44,602 nt of DNA from Streptococcus mitis SK579 (GCF_000257905.1 NZ_AJJL01000050.1:1-44602), one strand, 5' to 3'. Positions 15,407 to 24,725 are shown, counted from the stretch's first letter. Numbers and translations: made by a program. The notes: generated by a model not told the origin, from the letters alone.

Positions 15407-16192
15407 ATGAAAAAATATCAGCGTATGCATCTGATTTTTATCAGACAGTACATCAAACAAATCATGGAATACAAGGTAGATTTTGTGGTTGGTGTCTTGG
15501 GAGTCTTTCTGACTCAAGGTCTGAACCTCTTATTTCTCAATGTTATCTTTCAACATATTCCATCCCTAGAAGGTTGGACTTTTCAAGAAATTGCCTTTAT
15601 TTATGGATTTTCCTTGATTCCTAAGGGCTTTGACCATCTCTTTTTTGACAATCTTTGGGCTCTGGGACAGCGCTTAGTGCGAAAAGGGGAGTTTGACAAG
15701 TATCTGACTCGTCCCATCAATCCTCTCTTTCATATCCTAGTCGAGACTTTTCAGATTGATGCCTTGGGCGAACTCTTGGTCGGTGGAATTTTACTAGCGA
15801 CAACAGTATCAAGCATTGCTTGGAGCTTTCCAAAATTTTTACTTTTCCTAGTCTGCATACCATTTGCGACCTTGATTTATACTTCTTTGAAAATCGCGAC
15901 AGCCAGCATCGCTTTTTGGACCAAGCAATCAGGAGCTATGATTTACATTTTTTATATGTTTAATGATTTTGCCAAGTATCCGATTTCTATTTACAATTCA
16001 GCTCTTCGTTGGTTGATTAGTTTTATCGTGCCTTTTGCCTTTACGGCCTACTATCCAGCTAGCTATTTCTTGCAGGACAAGGATGTACTCTTTAACATCG
16101 GAGGTTTGATGTTGATTTCCCTTGTCTTCTTTGTCATTTCCCTTAAACTTTGGGATAGGGGCTTAGATGCCTACGAAAGTGCAGGGTCGTAA
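15407..16192 (+). CDS. ABC-2 family exporter permease (second subunit)
   Basis: A 261-aa membrane protein of the same ABC2_membrane_6 type, with about six membrane segments. It starts one base after the previous stop with AAGGAGG upstream. The motif FDKYLTRPINPLFHIL is typical of the family: the first permease has the similar DGSIIMRLLRPVHFAA at the same place. It ends the operon, with a terminator 14 bases later. Confidence 0.85.
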   Translation: MKKYQRMHLIFIRQYIKQIMEYKVDFVVGVLGVFLTQGLNLLFLNVIFQHIPSLEGWTFQEIAFIYGFSLIPKGFDHLFFDNLWALGQRLVRKGEFDKYLTRPINPLFHILVETFQIDALGELLVGGILLATTVSSIAWSFPKFLLFLVCIPFATLIYTSLKIATASIAFWTKQSGAMIYIFYMFNDFAKYPISIYNSALRWLISFIVPFAFTAYYPASYFLQDKDVLFNIGGLMLISLVFFVISLKLWDRGLDAYESAGS

Positions 16193-16205
16193 ATAATAGA
16201 ATATC

Positions 16206-16233
16206 AAAGCCTTGTCTCAGGACAGGCTTTTTC
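16206..16233 (+). terminator. Terminator of exporter operon
   Basis: AAAGCCT(T)GTC and GACAGGCTTT form a 10-bp stem with one bulged T, a TCAG loop and a T tail. Confidence 0.85.
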
Positions 16234-16305
16234 TAATAGAAATGAAAATTCCTTGCCATCTATTCTCAGAGTGCTATACTGTAAGTGTAATCGCCGATTT
16301 AGCTT

Positions 16306-16465
16306 ATACTCTTCGAAAATCTCTTCAAATCACGTCAGCTTCCATCTGCAACCTCAAAACAGTGTTTTGAGCTGACTTCGTCAGTTCTATCTACAACCTA
16401 AAAGCAGTGCTTTTAGCAACCTGCGGCTAGCTTCCTAGTTTGTTCTTTGATTTTCATTGAGTATA
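16306..16465 (+). repeat. BOX element with shortened boxA
   Basis: Starts ATACTCTTCGAAAATC and ends TTTTCATTGAGTATA. boxA lacks its CCTTGCCGTA half and runs directly into a boxB hairpin (CTCAAAACAG-TG-TTTTGAG), followed by a second boxB unit and a full boxC. One boxB/boxC hairpin pair has compensating changes (CTAAAAGCAG with CTTTTAG). Confidence 0.92.
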
Positions 16466-16729
16466 AGTTGCTAGAGCAAGACACTCGTAAAGCCTAAGTC
16501 ACAGGTGAAGATATGACTGAGGTTTTGAAAAAAATTTTGATATGTAGAAAATAACCGTTAAGTCTAGTTCTTAGCGGTTATTTATATTGTTTAATAGCGC
16601 TGATATTTCATCAATGATGTTTGACTTTGTGATGTTGCTAGTGCTTTAAGTTGATTGCTACTATTTTTGATGGTGTGAATGTTCTGATAATATCCCCAGC
16701 TAACTACGAAAGTTTTTGACTCTATATTT
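16466..16729. other. Gene-free stretch before prtA
   Basis: No credible gene. It contains a 14-bp stem (16549-16562 with 16570-16583) that looks like a terminator without its T run, and a 13-codon frame ending just inside it. This may be the tail of a lost gene. Confidence 0.4.
16549..16583 (+). terminator. Orphan terminator-like hairpin
   Basis: AAATAACCGTTAAG pairs with CTTAGCGGTTATTT over 14 bp (one G-U) with a 7-base loop. The following ATATTG is a poor tail. There is no intact gene upstream. Confidence 0.5.
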
Positions 16730-16800
16730 TTAATGCGTATTAAAAAATAAATTAATGCATGTTAATTTTTCTTGACTTAAATTTTTTTAATTGATATACT
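16730..16800 (+). promoter_or_regulatory. prtA promoter and upstream palindromes
   Basis: TTGACT (16772-16777), a 17-bp spacer and TATACT (16795-16800) are near consensus. Upstream lie TTAATGCGTATTAA (16730-16743) and TTAATGCATGTTAA (16752-16765), 22 bp apart. The -35 is embedded in an AT-rich partial dyad around CTTGACTTAA, resembling PsaR operators as I recall them. prtA is a known PsaR (Mn-responsive) target in pneumococcus. Confidence 0.6.
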
Positions 16801-16941
16801 ATTTTTCAGAGAGCTAACAATTATATATAAATGTACTACTCTATTTCCTAGATAATACTTAGTAAAACTTTTTATAACAAAGGCTAGCAAAGTTAAAGTT
16901 TTCTATCTATTGGAAGTTAAATAAATATGTAAGGAATTAAA

Positions 16942-19900
16942 ATGAAAAAAAGTACAGTATTGTCACTAACCACAGCTGCAGTTATTTTAGCAGCATATGT
17001 CCCTAATGAGGTAGTTTTAGCAGACACATCTAGCTCTGAAGATGCTTTAACTATCTCTGATAAAGAAAAAGTAGTAGATAAACAAAAAGAAAACAAAGAA
17101 AAACTTGAAGATATTCATAATACTATAGAAACTTCAAAGGATACTGAAGAGAAGAAAACAACGATTATTGAGGAAAAAGAAGTTGTTAGTAAAGAATCTG
17201 TGATAGATAACAAAACTAGCAATGAAGAAGAAAAAATCAAAGAAGATTCCAATCAATCCAAAGAAGATAAAGTGGACTCGTCTGCAAGTAAAGACCCAGA
17301 AAGTCCCAAAAAAGAGGATAAACTTGTCTATATTGCTGAATTTAAAGATAAAGAATCTGGAGAAAAAGCAATCAAGGAATTATCCAATCTTAAGGATACA
17401 AAAGTTTTATATACTTATGATAGAATTTTTAATGGTGTTGCAATAGAAACAACTCCAGATAATCTGGACAAAATTAAACTAATAGAAGGTATCTCATCGG
17501 TTGAACGATCACAAAAAGTCCAGCCAATGATGAATCATGCTAGGAAGGAAATTGGAGTTGAAGAGGCAATTGATTACCTAAAATCTATCAATGCTCCATT
17601 TGGTAAAAATTTTGATGGTAGAGGTATGGTCATTTCAAATATCGATACCGGGACAGATTATAGGCACAAGGCTATGAGGATTGATGATGATGCTAAAGGC
17701 TCAATGAGATTCAAAAAAGAAGACTTAAAAGGTACTGATAAAAATTTCTGGTTGAGTGATAAAATCCCTCATGCGTTCAATTATTATAATGGTGGTAAAA
17801 TTACTGTAGAAAAAGCTGATGATGGAAGCGATTATTTTGATCCACATGGAATGCATATTGCAGGGATTCTTGCGGGAAATGATACTGAAAAAGATATTAA
17901 AAACTTTAACGGAATAGATGGAATTGCTCCTAATGCACAGATCTTCTCTTATAAAATGTACTCTGACGCAGGATCTGGTTTCGCAGGAGATGAAACAATG
18001 TTTCATGCTATTGAAGATTCGATCAAACACAATGTCGATGTTGTTTCGGTATCATCAGGCTTTACAGGAACAGGTCTTGTAGGTGAGAAATATTGGGAAG
18101 CTATTAGAGCGTTAAGAAAAGCAGGCATTCCAATGGTTGTAGCTACGGGTAACTATGCGACTTCTGCTTCAAGTTCTTCATGGGATTTAGTGGCAAATAA
18201 TAATCTGAAAATGACAGATACTGGAAATGTAACGCGAACTGCAGCACATGAAGATGCGATAGCGGTCGCTTCTGCTAAAAATCAGACAGTTGAGTTTGAT
18301 AAAGTCAACATAGGTGGAGAAAATTTTAAATACAGAAATATAGGGGCCTTTTTCGATAAGAATAAAATCACAACAAATGAAGACGGTTCAAAAGCTCCTA
18401 GTAAATTAAACTTTGTATATATAGGCAAAGGTCAAGACCAAGATTTGATAGGATTGGATCTTAAGGGCAAAATTGCAGTAATGGATCGAATTTATACCAA
18501 GGATTTAAAAGATGCTTTTAAAAGAGCAACGGATAAGGGCGCACGCGCCATTATGGTTGTAAATACTGTCAATTACTACAATAGAGATAATTGGACAGAG
18601 CTTCCAGCCATGGGATATGAAGCGGATGAAGCGACTAAAAGTCAAGTATTTTCAATTTCAGGAGATGATGGTGTAAAGCTATGGAACATGATTAATCCTG
18701 ATAAAAAAACTGAGGTTAAAAGAAATAGTAAGGAAGATTTCAAAGATAAATTGGAGCAATACTATCCAATTGATATGGCCAGCTATAATTCTAATAAACC
18801 GAATGTAGGTGACGAAAAAGAGATTGACTTTAAGTTTGCACCTGATACAGACAAAGAATTGTATAAAGAAGATGTCATAGTTCCAGCAGGATCTACATCT
18901 TGGGGACCGAGAACAGATTTACTTTTAAAACCTGATGTCTCAGCACCAGGTAAAAATATTAAATCCACTCTCAATGTCATTAATGGGAAATCAACTTATG
19001 GTTATATGTCAGGGACTAGTATGGCAACTCCAATCGTGGCAGCTTCTACTGTTTTGATTAGACCAAAGTTAAAGGAAATGCTTGAAAGACCTGCCTTGAA
19101 AAATCTTAAGGGAGATGACAAAATAGACCTTACAAGTCTTACAAAAATAGCCCTACAAAATACTGCACGGCCTATGATGGATGCAACGTCTTGGAAAGAA
19201 AAAAGTCAATACTTTGCATCACCTAGACAACAGGGAGCAGGCTTAATTAATGTTGCTAATGCTTTGAGAAATGAAGTTGTAGCTACTTTTAAAAACACGG
19301 ATTCTAAAGGTTTGGTAAACTCTTATGGTTCTATTTCTCTTAAAGAAATAAAAGGAGATAAAAAATACTTTACAATTAAGCTTCACAATACATCAAACAG
19401 ACCTTTGACCTTTAAAGTTTCAGCATCAGCAGTAACTACAGATGCTCTAACTGATAGACTAAAACTGGATGAAACATACAAAGATGAAAAATCTCCAGAT
19501 GGTAAGCAAATTGTTCCAGAAATTCACCCAGAGAAAGTAAAAGATGCAAATATTACATTTGAGCATGACACTTTCACTATAGCCCCAAATTCTAGCTTTG
19601 ATTTGAATGCTGTGATAAATGTTGGGGAGGCTAAAAATAAAAATAAATTTGTAGAATCATTTATTCATTTTGAGTCAGTGGAAGAAATGGAAGCTCTAAA
19701 CTCCAACGGGAAGAAAACAAATTTCCAACCTTCTTTATCGATGCCTCTAATGGGATTTGCTGGGAATTGGAACCACGAACCAATCCTTGATAAATGGGCC
19801 TGGGAAGAAGGTTCAAAATCAAAAACAATGGAAGGTTATGATGATGATGGTAAACCAAAAATTCCAGGAACCTTAAATAAGGGAATTGGTGGAGAACATG

Positions 19901-22900
19901 GTATAGATAAATTTAATCCAGCAGGAGTTATACAAAATAGAAAAGATAAAAATACAACATCCCTAGATCAAAATCCAGAATTGTTTGCTTTCAATAACGA
20001 AGGGATCAACGCACCATCATCAAGTGGTTCTAATATTGCTAAAATTTATCCTTTAGATTCAAATGGAAATCCTCAAGATGCTCAACTTGAGAGAGGATTA
20101 ACACCTTCTCCACTTGTATTAAGAAGTGCAGAAGAAGGAATGATTTCAATAGTAAATACAAATAAAGAGGGAGAAAATCAAAGAGACTTAAAAGTCATTT
20201 CGAGAGAACACTTTGTTAAAGGAATTTTAAACTCTAAAAGAAATGATGCAAAGGGAATCAAATCTTCTAAGCTAAAAGTTTGGGGCGACTTGAAATGGGA
20301 TGGACTCATCTATAACCCTAGAGGGAAAGAAGAAAATGCACCAGAAAGCAAGGATACCAAAGATCCAGCTACTAGGATAAGAGGTCAATTTGAACCGATT
20401 GCAGAAGGTCAATATTTCTATAAATTTAAATATAGATTAACTAAAGATTACCCATGGCAGGTTTCCTATATTCCTGTAAAAATTGATAACACAGCCCCTA
20501 AGATTGTTTCGATTGATTTTTCAAATCCTGAAAAAATTAAGCTGATCACAAAGGATACTTATCACAAGGTAAAAGATCAATACAAGAATGAAACCCTATT
20601 TGCGAGAGATCAAAAAGAACATCCTGAAAAATTTGACGAGATTGCAAACGAAGTTTGGTATGCTGGCGCCGCTCTGGTTAATGAAGATGGAGAGGTTGAG
20701 AAAAATCTTGAAGTAACTTACGCAGGTGAGGGTCAAGGAAGAAATAGGAAACTTGACAAAGACGGAAATACCATTTATGAAATTAATGGTGCAGGAGATT
20801 TAAGAGGAAAAATCATTGAAGTCATTGCATTAGATGGTTCTAGCAATTTCACAAAGATTCATAGAATTAAATTTGCTGATCATGCTGATGAAAAGGGGAT
20901 GATTTCCTATTATCTAGTAGATCCTGATCAAGATTCATCTAAATACCAAAAGCTTGGAGAAATTCCTGAATCTAAATTTAAGAATTTAAAAAGTGTTAAA
21001 GATGATAGCCTAAACAAAGAGACAGCTGAGGTAGAACATCATCAAGAAAAAGAAGAATCTATCGAAGAAAAATCTAGCTTGACTATTCATAAAACGATTT
21101 CAACAATTAGAGAGTTTGAAAGTAAAGACTTGAAGAAACTCATTAAAAAGAAATTTAGAGAAGTTGATGACTTTACAAGTGAAACTGGTAAGAGAACAGA
21201 GGAATACGATTATAGATACGATGATAAGGGAAATATCATTGCTTATGACGATGGTAGTGCCTTAGAATATGAAACTGAAAAACTTGACGAAATAAAATCA
21301 AAAATTTATGGTGTTCTAAGTCCGTCTAAAAATGGACACTTTGAAATTCTTGGAAAGATCAGTAATGTTTCTAAAAATGCCAAGGTATATTATGGAAATA
21401 ACTATAAATCGATAGAAATCAAAACGACCAAGTATGATTCCCACTCAAAAACGATGACATTTGATTTATACGCTAATATTAATGATATTGTGGATGGATT
21501 AGCTTTTGCAGGAGATATGAGATTCTTTGTTAAAGATGATAATCAGATAAAAGCTGAAACGAAGATTAGAATGCCTGAAAAAAATAAGGAAACTAAGACA
21601 GAATATCCCTATGCATCAAGTTATGGGAATGTAATAGAATTAGGAGAAGGAGATCTTTCAAAAAACAAACCAAACAATTTAACGGACATGGAATCTGGTA
21701 AAATCTATTCTGATTCAGAAAAACAACAATATCTGTTAAAAGATAACATTATTCTAAGAAAAGGCTATGCACTAAAAGTGACTACCTATAATCCTGGAAA
21801 AACGGATATGTTAGAAGGAAATGGGGTCTATAACAAGGAAGATATAGCAAAAATACAAAAGACCAATCCTAATCTAAGAGTTTTATCAGAAAAAATAATT
21901 TATTCTGATAGTAGAAATGTTGAAGATGGAAGAAGTACTCAAGCTGTATTAATGTCGGCTTTGGACGGCTTTAACATTGTAAGATATCAAGTGTTTACCT
22001 TTAAAATGAATGATAAAGGGGAGGCAATCGATAAAGATGGAAATCTTGTGACAGATTCTTCTAAACTTGTATTATTTGGTAAGGATGGTAAAGAGTACGC
22101 TGGGGAGGATAAATCCAATGTAGAAGCTATAAAAGAAGATGGTTCTACGTTATTTATTGATGCAAAACCAGTAAACCTTTCAATGGATAAGAACTACTTT
22201 AATCCATCTAAATCTAATAAAATTTATGTACGAAATCCAGAATTTTATTTAAGAGGTAAGATTTCTGATAAGGGTGGTTTTAACTGGGAGTTGAGAGTTA
22301 ATGAATCGGTTGTAGATAATTATTTAATCTACGGAGATTTACACATTGATAACACTAGAGATTTTAACATTAAGCTTAATGTTAAAGACGGTGACATCAT
22401 GGACTGGGGGATGAAAGACTATAAAGCAAACGGATTTCCAGATAAGGTAACTGATATGGATGGAAATGTTTATCTTCAAACTGGCTATAGTGATTTGAAT
22501 GCGAAAGCGGTTGGAGTACACTATCAATTTTTATATGATAATGTTAAACCAGAAGTAAACATTGATCCAAAAGGAAATACTAGTATCGAATATGCTAACG
22601 GAAAATCTGTAGTCTTTAACATCAATGATAAGAGAAATAATGGATTCAATGGTGAGATTCAAGAACGACATATTTATGTAAATGGAAAAGAATATAAATC
22701 ATTGGATGATATTAAACAACTAACAGATAAGACACTAAATATTAAGATTCTTGTAAAAGATTTTGCAAGAAATACGACCGTAAAAGAATTCATTTTAAAC
22801 AAAGATACGGGAGAGGTAAGCGAATTAAAACCTCAGATGGTGACTGTGACCATTCAAAATGGAAAAGAAATGAGTTCAACGATAGTGTCGGAAGAAGATT

Positions 22901-23514
22901 TCATTTTACCTGTCTATAAGGGTGAATTAGAAAAAGGATATCAATTTGATGGATGGGAAATTTCTGGTGTCGAAGGGAAAAAAGATGTTGGTTATGTTAT
23001 TAATGTGTCAAAAGATACCCTTATAAAACCTGTATTCAAGAAAATAGAGGAGAAAAAGGAGGAGGAAAATAAACCTACTTTTGATGTATCCAAAAAGAAA
23101 GATAAGGTGCAAGCAAATCATAATCAATTAGATGAAAGTCACAGAAAAGAGGATTTACAAAGAGAAAATCATTCACACAAATCTGATTCAACTAAGGATG
23201 TTACAGCTACAGTTCCTGTACAAGTAAATTATAGTCAATTAGATGAAAGTCAAAGATCTGATTCAACTAAGGATGTTACAGCTACAGTTCCTGATAAAAA
23301 TGATAAAAACTTTGAAAATAAGAAGGAAGTTTATCTTAATGAACCAGAGAATATAGCTAATAAACATACCAATATCGATAGTAAATCGGATACTAACAAT
23401 TCTGATAGATTGCCAAAAACCGGAACAGTTAGAGAAGGTTTTACACCATTCATTGCTGGAATAATGTTTATCGTAGGTGCATTTCTTGGATTGAAGAAAA
23501 AAGATCAAGATTAA
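16942..23514 (+). CDS. prtA: Cell wall-anchored subtilisin-like serine protease PrtA
   Basis: A 2190-aa surface protease. The signal peptide is 1-27 (MKKSTVLSLTTAAV to VLADT), followed by a charged Lys/Glu-rich linker (30-125) and an inhibitor-I9-like propeptide (about 127-195). The catalytic domain has Asp235 (NIDTGTDYRH), His302 (DPHGMHIAG) and Ser693 (SGTSMATP). A PA-like insert lies near 490-560. An Fn3-like domain follows (about 790-890), then a long accessory stalk. A GWEISG-containing repeat lies near 2010 (InlB/Flg_new-like). The tail has a duplicated QLDES-SDSTKDVTATVP segment, then LPKTG (2157-2161), a hydrophobic segment and a basic end for sortase anchoring. Unlike BgaA it has no YSIRK signal. 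It has its own promoter with a leader of about 135 bases and an AAGGA ribosome site. It acts outside the cell on host proteins. Confidence 0.95.
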   Translation: MKKSTVLSLTTAAVILAAYVPNEVVLADTSSSEDALTISDKEKVVDKQKENKEKLEDIHNTIETSKDTEEKKTTIIEEKEVVSKESVIDNKTSNEEEKIKEDSNQSKEDKVDSSASKDPESPKKEDKLVYIAEFKDKESGEKAIKELSNLKDTKVLYTYDRIFNGVAIETTPDNLDKIKLIEGISSVERSQKVQPMMNHARKEIGVEEAIDYLKSINAPFGKNFDGRGMVISNIDTGTDYRHKAMRIDDDAKGSMRFKKEDLKGTDKNFWLSDKIPHAFNYYNGGKITVEKADDGSDYFDPHGMHIAGILAGNDTEKDIKNFNGIDGIAPNAQIFSYKMYSDAGSGFAGDETMFHAIEDSIKHNVDVVSVSSGFTGTGLVGEKYWEAIRALRKAGIPMVVATGNYATSASSSSWDLVANNNLKMTDTGNVTRTAAHEDAIAVASAKNQTVEFDKVNIGGENFKYRNIGAFFDKNKITTNEDGSKAPSKLNFVYIGKGQDQDLIGLDLKGKIAVMDRIYTKDLKDAFKRATDKGARAIMVVNTVNYYNRDNWTELPAMGYEADEATKSQVFSISGDDGVKLWNMINPDKKTEVKRNSKEDFKDKLEQYYPIDMASYNSNKPNVGDEKEIDFKFAPDTDKELYKEDVIVPAGSTSWGPRTDLLLKPDVSAPGKNIKSTLNVINGKSTYGYMSGTSMATPIVAASTVLIRPKLKEMLERPALKNLKGDDKIDLTSLTKIALQNTARPMMDATSWKEKSQYFASPRQQGAGLINVANALRNEVVATFKNTDSKGLVNSYGSISLKEIKGDKKYFTIKLHNTSNRPLTFKVSASAVTTDALTDRLKLDETYKDEKSPDGKQIVPEIHPEKVKDANITFEHDTFTIAPNSSFDLNAVINVGEAKNKNKFVESFIHFESVEEMEALNSNGKKTNFQPSLSMPLMGFAGNWNHEPILDKWAWEEGSKSKTMEGYDDDGKPKIPGTLNKGIGGEHGIDKFNPAGVIQNRKDKNTTSLDQNPELFAFNNEGINAPSSSGSNIAKIYPLDSNGNPQDAQLERGLTPSPLVLRSAEEGMISIVNTNKEGENQRDLKVISREHFVKGILNSKRNDAKGIKSSKLKVWGDLKWDGLIYNPRGKEENAPESKDTKDPATRIRGQFEPIAEGQYFYKFKYRLTKDYPWQVSYIPVKIDNTAPKIVSIDFSNPEKIKLITKDTYHKVKDQYKNETLFARDQKEHPEKFDEIANEVWYAGAALVNEDGEVEKNLEVTYAGEGQGRNRKLDKDGNTIYEINGAGDLRGKIIEVIALDGSSNFTKIHRIKFADHADEKGMISYYLVDPDQDSSKYQKLGEIPESKFKNLKSVKDDSLNKETAEVEHHQEKEESIEEKSSLTIHKTISTIREFESKDLKKLIKKKFREVDDFTSETGKRTEEYDYRYDDKGNIIAYDDGSALEYETEKLDEIKSKIYGVLSPSKNGHFEILGKISNVSKNAKVYYGNNYKSIEIKTTKYDSHSKTMTFDLYANINDIVDGLAFAGDMRFFVKDDNQIKAETKIRMPEKNKETKTEYPYASSYGNVIELGEGDLSKNKPNNLTDMESGKIYSDSEKQQYLLKDNIILRKGYALKVTTYNPGKTDMLEGNGVYNKEDIAKIQKTNPNLRVLSEKIIYSDSRNVEDGRSTQAVLMSALDGFNIVRYQVFTFKMNDKGEAIDKDGNLVTDSSKLVLFGKDGKEYAGEDKSNVEAIKEDGSTLFIDAKPVNLSMDKNYFNPSKSNKIYVRNPEFYLRGKISDKGGFNWELRVNESVVDNYLIYGDLHIDNTRDFNIKLNVKDGDIMDWGMKDYKANGFPDKVTDMDGNVYLQTGYSDLNAKAVGVHYQFLYDNVKPEVNIDPKGNTSIEYANGKSVVFNINDKRNNGFNGEIQERHIYVNGKEYKSLDDIKQLTDKTLNIKILVKDFARNTTVKEFILNKDTGEVSELKPQMVTVTIQNGKEMSSTIVSEEDFILPVYKGELEKGYQFDGWEISGVEGKKDVGYVINVSKDTLIKPVFKKIEEKKEEENKPTFDVSKKKDKVQANHNQLDESHRKEDLQRENHSHKSDSTKDVTATVPVQVNYSQLDESQRSDSTKDVTATVPDKNDKNFENKKEVYLNEPENIANKHTNIDSKSDTNNSDRLPKTGTVREGFTPFIAGIMFIVGAFLGLKKKDQD
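23113..23293 (+). repeat. Imperfect repeat in the PrtA tail
   Basis: Two copies of a NxxQLDES...SDSTKDVTATVP unit. A 37-bp identical DNA block (TCTGATTCAACTAAGGATG onwards) occurs at 23182-23218 and 23257-23293, offset 75 bp. The first unit carries about 12 extra residues (KEDLQRENHSHK). Confidence 0.85.
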
Positions 23515-23519
23515 GACAA

Positions 23520-23544
23520 AAGCTATAGAAAAGATATAGCAAAA
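23520..23544. repeat. Small hairpin after prtA
   Basis: GCTATA and TATAGC flank a 7-base loop shortly after the stop codon. No T run on the plus strand; on the minus strand a short T-rich stretch follows. The following 240 bases to 23783 show no gene or clear signal. Confidence 0.3.
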
Positions 23545-23783
23545 TGATTTGTGTACTGAGATGAGATAGTGTGGTGATGAAACAATTTTGTGAAAATAGC
23601 CATTTATAACTCAATTATTTAGTTTACTTTACTATTGATACCCTTTTTGGATTTATTAATAGACTTAGTTTAGATAACTAATAAATTGATTGAAAGGGTT
23701 AGTATTGACAAATATTGATCATATTTATTAGAAAATAGAGTCTATCAAAATTTAAAGGCTAATAGAGGTAATGAGATAATTTC

Positions 23784-23821
23784 AAGGAATTAAGTAGCGT
23801 TTGGTTGCTTAATTCCTTTTT
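23784..23821 (+). terminator. Strong terminator between prtA and the small membrane gene
   Basis: AAGGAATTAAG and CTTAATTCCTT form an 11-bp perfect stem with a 13-base loop and a TTT tail. It lies 270 bases after prtA, so it may end prtA read-through or a lost gene. Confidence 0.85.
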
Positions 23822-23910
23822 ATTTGGAAGGAAGCTTTTCACCTGTTTCCTTATTTATCGCTATTATTCAACCACTTAGATAGAGATAGAGACCAGATAG
23901 GCAAAAGAAC

Positions 23911-23939
23911 TTGTTCTTAAAACTGACCTCTGCTATAAT
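23911..23939 (+). promoter_or_regulatory. Promoter of small membrane gene
   Basis: TTGTTC (23911-23916), a 17-bp spacer and TATAAT (23934-23939) with an upstream TGC. Confidence 0.75.
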
Positions 23940-24010
23940 GATTTTTATAAGGGACGTGAGGTCACTATCAGATAACTTAACTTCCTAAAAAAGAAATTGG
24001 AGATAAACAA

Positions 24011-24319
24011 ATGAAAAAATTATTGGGGATTGTATTTTTACTAGCAGCAGCGACAGTATTGTATTTTGGTTCTGTTGGCTGGCCAAGTTTGGATATCAAC
24101 CTATGGTCCCTGATTCCGGTAGGCTTGTTCCTCTTTTTCACTCTAGAGAATCTTTTGAAAAAAGACTACAAGGCTAGTATCATGTGTTTAATTATTGCTT
24201 TTATCATCGCAAATGCAATTTTGGATCTTTTGCCAATTTCAAGTGGCTTGGTGATTGGAGCAGGTGTGTTGGCTTGTGTAGGTATTGGTTTTCTCTTTCC
24301 TGATAAAGAAGGAAAATAA
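24011..24319 (+). CDS. Small integral membrane protein
   Basis: A 102-aa protein made of about four membrane segments (near 3-20, 31-47, 56-73 and 79-95) with a short charged linker (ENLLKKDYK) and a polar C-terminus (FPDKEGK). The layout resembles the membrane part of LiaI/LiaF-like cell envelope stress proteins, but I cannot assign a family. It has a GGAG ribosome site 9 bases upstream, its own promoter and its own terminator, so it is monocistronic. Confidence 0.75.
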   Translation: MKKLLGIVFLLAAATVLYFGSVGWPSLDINLWSLIPVGLFLFFTLENLLKKDYKASIMCLIIAFIIANAILDLLPISSGLVIGAGVLACVGIGFLFPDKEGK

Positions 24320-24414
24320 GATTTTTCAAATAGCGATGTAACATTATATAGCTTGATAGGAATGTTTAGGAATAAGGTGAATGTAACCAATATTTATAAA
24401 GCAAAATAAGAATT

Positions 24415-24464
24415 AAGAGTTAACGAAATCAGGAAATAGCTGAAATATTCGTTTGCTCTTTTTG
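24415..24464 (+). terminator. Terminator of small membrane gene
   Basis: AAGAG/CTCTT and AACGAA/TTCGTT, with an inner TCAG/CTGA, form a long interrupted stem followed by TTTTTG. Confidence 0.8.
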
Positions 24465-24586
24465 TATTTTTAATTCTGTTAAAAAGAGTGTTTTGAGTCA
24501 AAAAGAATATTTCTAGCTTACTCTTTTCATTTTATTTTAAGATGGAAAGAATATTTTTTGTTTTAAAAAATTCTCTAATTTTTATA

Positions 24587-24651
24587 AAAAACAATCAAAA
24601 ATATTGTTTTTATTTATATAAGGTTGACAAATTTTTTATTGTTTATAAAAT
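24587..24651 (+). promoter_or_regulatory. bgaA promoter with upstream palindrome
   Basis: TTGACA (24624-24629), a 16-bp spacer and TAAAAT (24646-24651). Upstream lies the perfect inverted repeat AAAAACAAT-n7-ATTGTTTTT (24587-24611), 12 bp before the -35, a candidate regulator site. The 120 bases before it (24466-24585) are AT-rich and empty. Confidence 0.6.
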
Positions 24652-24695
24652 TGTATTGTAAGATAATTATAATAAGGAGCTTGCTTTTAGAGAAA

Positions 24696-24710
24696 ATGAA
24701 AGCGATTACT
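24696..24710 (+). promoter_or_regulatory. cre (CcpA) site in the bgaA leader
   Basis: ATGAAAGCGATTACT fits the cre consensus WTGNAANCGNWNNCW at every position. It lies about 40 bases after the likely transcription start and 16 bases before the start codon, where CcpA would act as a roadblock. CcpA control of BgaA is reported in pneumococcus. Confidence 0.85.
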
Positions 24711-24725
24711 AAAAAGGGGGATTCC

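Noticed and set aside
24624..24725. Longer N-terminus of BgaA starting at a TTG
   Set aside because: The TTG is the -35 box of the bgaA promoter, and the -10 and cre would be inside coding sequence.
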